Shown: one piece after another, positions 4,506 through 6,663 of the stretch | Numbering within the stretch: position 1 is the first letter of the stretch | How the letters are laid out: the number at the start of each line of letters is the position of its first letter | Assembly: GCA_030637565.1 (NCBI GenBank) | Contig: DAOWGG010000112.1 | Span: 1 to 6,663, forward strand | From: Candidatus Peregrinibacteria bacterium | GTDB taxonomy: Bacteria > Patescibacteriota > Gracilibacteria > UM-FILTER-43-11 | DNA: 6,663 nucleotides | Direction of reading: 5' to 3' | The notes under the pieces: generated by a model | What the model was told of the DNA's origin: nothing | Databases searched by the model: none | Seen by the model: only the letters and a program-made list of their open reading frames with translations | Program-made: the position numbers and the translations under genes

Positions 4506-6663
4506 TTACCACTTCAAATGTGCTGTGAAGTAATCGATCAACATGAATGCTGGAGCACTCGTTTGACCTGGTTGAAGCACTCCATTCCAATTGAATTGCA
4601 TACGAGCGCGAATGATTCGATTTTCTAATCCACCTAAGAATTTTTGAGGATTGGCTCCATCGTACTTAATCTCAAAGGCCTGTTGGTCACTGATTGCTCC
4701 ATCCAAGTTCAATGCTCCAACCACTTCCCATGCAGCAGTTTCCCAGTTGTACAATTCTAAGTTCTGAGAACCATTCAAAGTTCCATTGATTGGACAGCTC
4801 GCTGCAAGGCTATTGCAGAAGAATTGAGTAATGCTCTGGTAAGCCACTTCGCCTCCAATAGTAATACTCTTTAATTCATCGGCTTGCCCCTGAGACAAGA
4901 TTGATTTAAAGCTTTTTTCCCAATAAAGGTCTTCTTCACCTTCCTGAGTTCCCCCCATATAAGCAGGGGTGGTGGTGTCATTATCCATAAAGGTTTTCCA
5001 TCGAGAACACCATTCTGGAAGCTCTCCATTAGCGGCCTGATAACAATTGTCAGCAAAGATATCACCGACGACCACACCGGTTCCTCCATCTCCACAATTA
5101 TCGGAGCATCCTCCTGGACAATAGTAAGTGAAACGAGGGGAAGTAGCGGTTGGAGGTGTTGGAGAGACTACTTCAGCCCCTACACCAAAGTCGAACTTAA
5201 TAGCTGTAAGAGGACTTGTATTGCCAACGCTGCTTACTATGAAAGCATGGCTTTGCCCTGCAATGCTCATTAGGGTTATTTTAAATCCAAGGCTTTCAAC
5301 ACTTTCTCCTTCGTCAGTTAAGGTTTTAATATCCACACCACCTGCCTCTACGGTTATTGTGATATTTCCAGAGACTCCTGTGACATCAATCATAAATAAA
5401 TCGGTGCGCTGACTTCCTTCTTCACCTAATGGATAATCTGGATTAAAGAAGTTTACCCATCCTTCTTCTTGATTAACTTCCACTTGGTAGCTCACCTGAC
5501 TCACTTCGTTATTTCCCTGCCATGCGTAATCTGTTGCCGCATCCTGAGCCGCCTCAATTACGCCCTTAACTCCTCCAGGAATATCCATATTCATCACACT
5601 TTCATAAATGTTATTAGGAGCATAGTCAATCAGCTTTGTGTTTAAGCTGAAAATCTGCTGAAGATTTCCTTCTGGAAGAGGTGGATTACGATCAATAATC
5701 GCCTGCAAAACGGCTGGTGACAATGGACTGGAGCTCACCAAAATATTCTTAAGTGGCCCAGGAGGCATTGGAGGCTCCTGATTAATTAAAGTAATTAAAT
5801 CTAATTCACCATTGTCTTGAGTACAGTTGAAAGCGGTCAAGCCACCCCCTGTTCCTCCAGCTCCTCCCCCTTCATCTAAATCTAAGTCACAAGCATCTCC
5901 GATGCCATCACCATCGGTATCTGTTTGATCTGTATTTTCAACCGTTGGACAGTTGTCCAATTCGTTTGCTACTAAATCAGTGTCGTAATCCTCTCCTGCA
6001 GGAAGTTCTGGCTCACTGCCTGGACCTGCGAAGAAAAGAGTTCCATCACACTCATCTCCAATCCCATCACCTTCGTAATCTTCCTGAAAGGGGTTATAGG
6101 AGAGTACACAGTTATCCAATTCATTACAAATACCATCTTCATCGGAATCTCCGCAGCACTGAGGATGTCGTGGGAACTTATCCTGATAATCAGGGCAGTC
6201 ATCTCCATCAAAATCCCCTGCTTCTAAATTAGCAGATGTGATATATTCTTGTATAGCTCCCCCCTCTTGCGTTCCCATTACCATTAAACGGGCAGCAACA
6301 CCTAAAATGATTTCAGGATCGTTCATATTGTCGCTAATACGCTCAAAGTAAAGACTTTCTAACTCCAGATCATCTGAAGTTAAGCTAGCCGTTACCCCAC
6401 CTTCAGTGATATCAATAGATTTTTCAGTTAAATTTCCCTGAATAGAGACCACTGAATCATCGGCCATTACCAATGTCAGCACTCCTCCTGGGCTATTGAA
6501 ATCTGAACTTGCAACATCCACTTTTTTGGCTGATGTAATCAAATCATAGATTCGCTCAATTGCAAACTGACTGTCTGCATTGGATTGTTTTTCGCTTTGA
6601 TGCTGTTTGTCGAAACGAATTGAATTAACAGATACCGCGAGTAAGACGGGTACCAAAACCAAA
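4506..6663 (-). CDS. Large PilW/GspJ-like minor pilin with thrombospondin type 3 repeats (5' partial)
   Basis: 718 codons are visible; the start and prepilin leader lie beyond the right edge. The visible N-terminus (L-V-P-V-L-L-A-V-S-V, about 3-12) looks like the end of a pilin membrane helix. N-A-D-S-Q-F-A-I-E-R-I-Y-D-L-I-T-S-A-K (28-46) matches the helix pattern of PilW/GspJ-type prepilins. A beta-rich stretch (about 48-147) follows. At 148-262 come Asp-rich thrombospondin type 3 repeats, for example D-S-D-E-D-G-I-C-N-E-L-D-N-C (172-185) and D-T-D-G-D-G-I-G-D-A-C-D (248-259), a family known to bind calcium and form disulfides. A Gly linker (265-274), a two-copy proline-rich repeat (287-345), a beta-rich region, a P/T linker (498-508) and a C-terminal probable beta-sandwich ending L-I-D-Y-F-T-A-H-L-K-W complete it. 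Typical PilW is far shorter. I infer a surface-exposed tip subunit or adhesin. Assignment as a prepilin is likely but needs the missing start. Confidence 0.75.
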   Translation of the reverse strand, partial: LVLVPVLLAVSVNSIRFDKQHQSEKQSNADSQFAIERIYDLITSAKKVDVASSDFNSPGGVLTLVMADDSVVSIQGNLTEKSIDITEGGVTASLTSDDLELESLYFERISDNMNDPEIILGVAARLMVMGTQEGGAIQEYITSANLEAGDFDGDDCPDYQDKFPRHPQCCGDSDEDGICNELDNCVLSYNPFQEDYEGDGIGDECDGTLFFAGPGSEPELPAGEDYDTDLVANELDNCPTVENTDQTDTDGDGIGDACDLDLDEGGGAGGTGGGLTAFNCTQDNGELDLITLINQEPPMPPGPLKNILVSSSPLSPAVLQAIIDRNPPLPEGNLQQIFSLNTKLIDYAPNNIYESVMNMDIPGGVKGVIEAAQDAATDYAWQGNNEVSQVSYQVEVNQEEGWVNFFNPDYPLGEEGSQRTDLFMIDVTGVSGNITITVEAGGVDIKTLTDEGESVESLGFKITLMSIAGQSHAFIVSSVGNTSPLTAIKFDFGVGAEVVSPTPPTATSPRFTYYCPGGCSDNCGDGGTGVVVGDIFADNCYQAANGELPEWCSRWKTFMDNDTTTPAYMGGTQEGEEDLYWEKSFKSILSQGQADELKSITIGGEVAYQSITQFFCNSLAASCPINGTLNGSQNLELYNWETAAWEVVGALNLDGAISDQQAFEIKYDGANPQKFLGGLENRIIRARMQFNWNGVLQPGQTSAPAFMLIDYFTAHLKW

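Noticed and set aside
5128..5412. Open frames of 60-95 codons on the strand opposite or in other frames of the pilin cluster and of tmk
   Set aside because: They lie wholly inside well-supported genes, show no domain, signal peptide or plausible composition, and are shadows of the real coding strand.
5877..6221. EF-hand or dockerin domain in the Asp-rich region of the large minor pilin
   Set aside because: The D-x-D-x-D-G loops recur with D-N-C-P-x-x-x-N and G-D-x-C-D cysteine patterns, which fit thrombospondin type 3 repeats better than paired EF-hand or dockerin helices.
1..6663. CRISPR array, transposase, insertion sequence ends, tRNA or rRNA
   Set aside because: No regularly spaced repeats with unique spacers, no recombinase or transposase gene, and no recognisable RNA gene were seen; the only repeats are the short arrays described.
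983..6663. UGA=Gly recoding as in Gracilibacteria/Absconditabacteria
   Set aside because: Genes with many glycines read through without any in-frame TGA and end in TAA, so the standard bacterial code suffices.

Overview
The window looks like chromosomal DNA from a bacterium that makes type IV pili. I infer an uncultured lineage of the Candidate Phyla Radiation (Patescibacteria) type. The reasons are a major pilin with an N-P-A-Q-Q-F motif after its membrane helix, very divergent minor pilins and assembly proteins, and no clear Shine-Dalgarno sequence before any of the start codons that can be inspected. All six complete 3' ends use TAA. No TGA interrupts any of the glycine-rich genes, so the standard bacterial code fits and UGA=Gly recoding does not. 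The phylum assignment is an inference from sequence character, not from a marker gene search.

Layout. At 1-96 (minus) is the first part of a lipoprotein gene, with a good extended -10 promoter at 168-195. It diverges from tmk (256-846, plus), which encodes a thymidylate kinase whose P-loop lacks the usual lysine. Each of these two divergent genes has four 8-bp phased GTTATnnC-like units directly upstream of its start codon, in the same orientation relative to its gene. tmk ends in a 22-bp-stem terminator, which faces a 26-bp perfect palindrome that probably terminates the pilin operon arriving from the right.

From 983 to the right edge everything is on the minus strand and forms a type IV pilus cluster. 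In transcription order it reads: a very large PilW/GspJ-like minor pilin with thrombospondin type 3 calcium-binding repeats (5' end outside the window); a small PilX/GspK-like minor pilin; a single-chain PilM-PilN fusion with the architecture of GspL; a PilO/GspM-like protein; and the six-cysteine major prepilin, which has its own probable tandem promoter. The PilM-PilN and PilO proteins would form the inner-membrane alignment platform. The two minor pilins would sit at the fibre tip or prime assembly, and the last gene supplies the fibre subunit. The 88 bases between the two minor pilin genes are filled by a six-unit 12-bp repeat folded into a long imperfect palindrome.

The most unusual elements are the mirrored 8-bp repeat arrays, the 12-bp repeat palindrome, the GspL-like fusion with worn nucleotide-binding motifs, and the TSP3-bearing giant minor pilin, which also carries a two-copy proline-rich 30-residue repeat.
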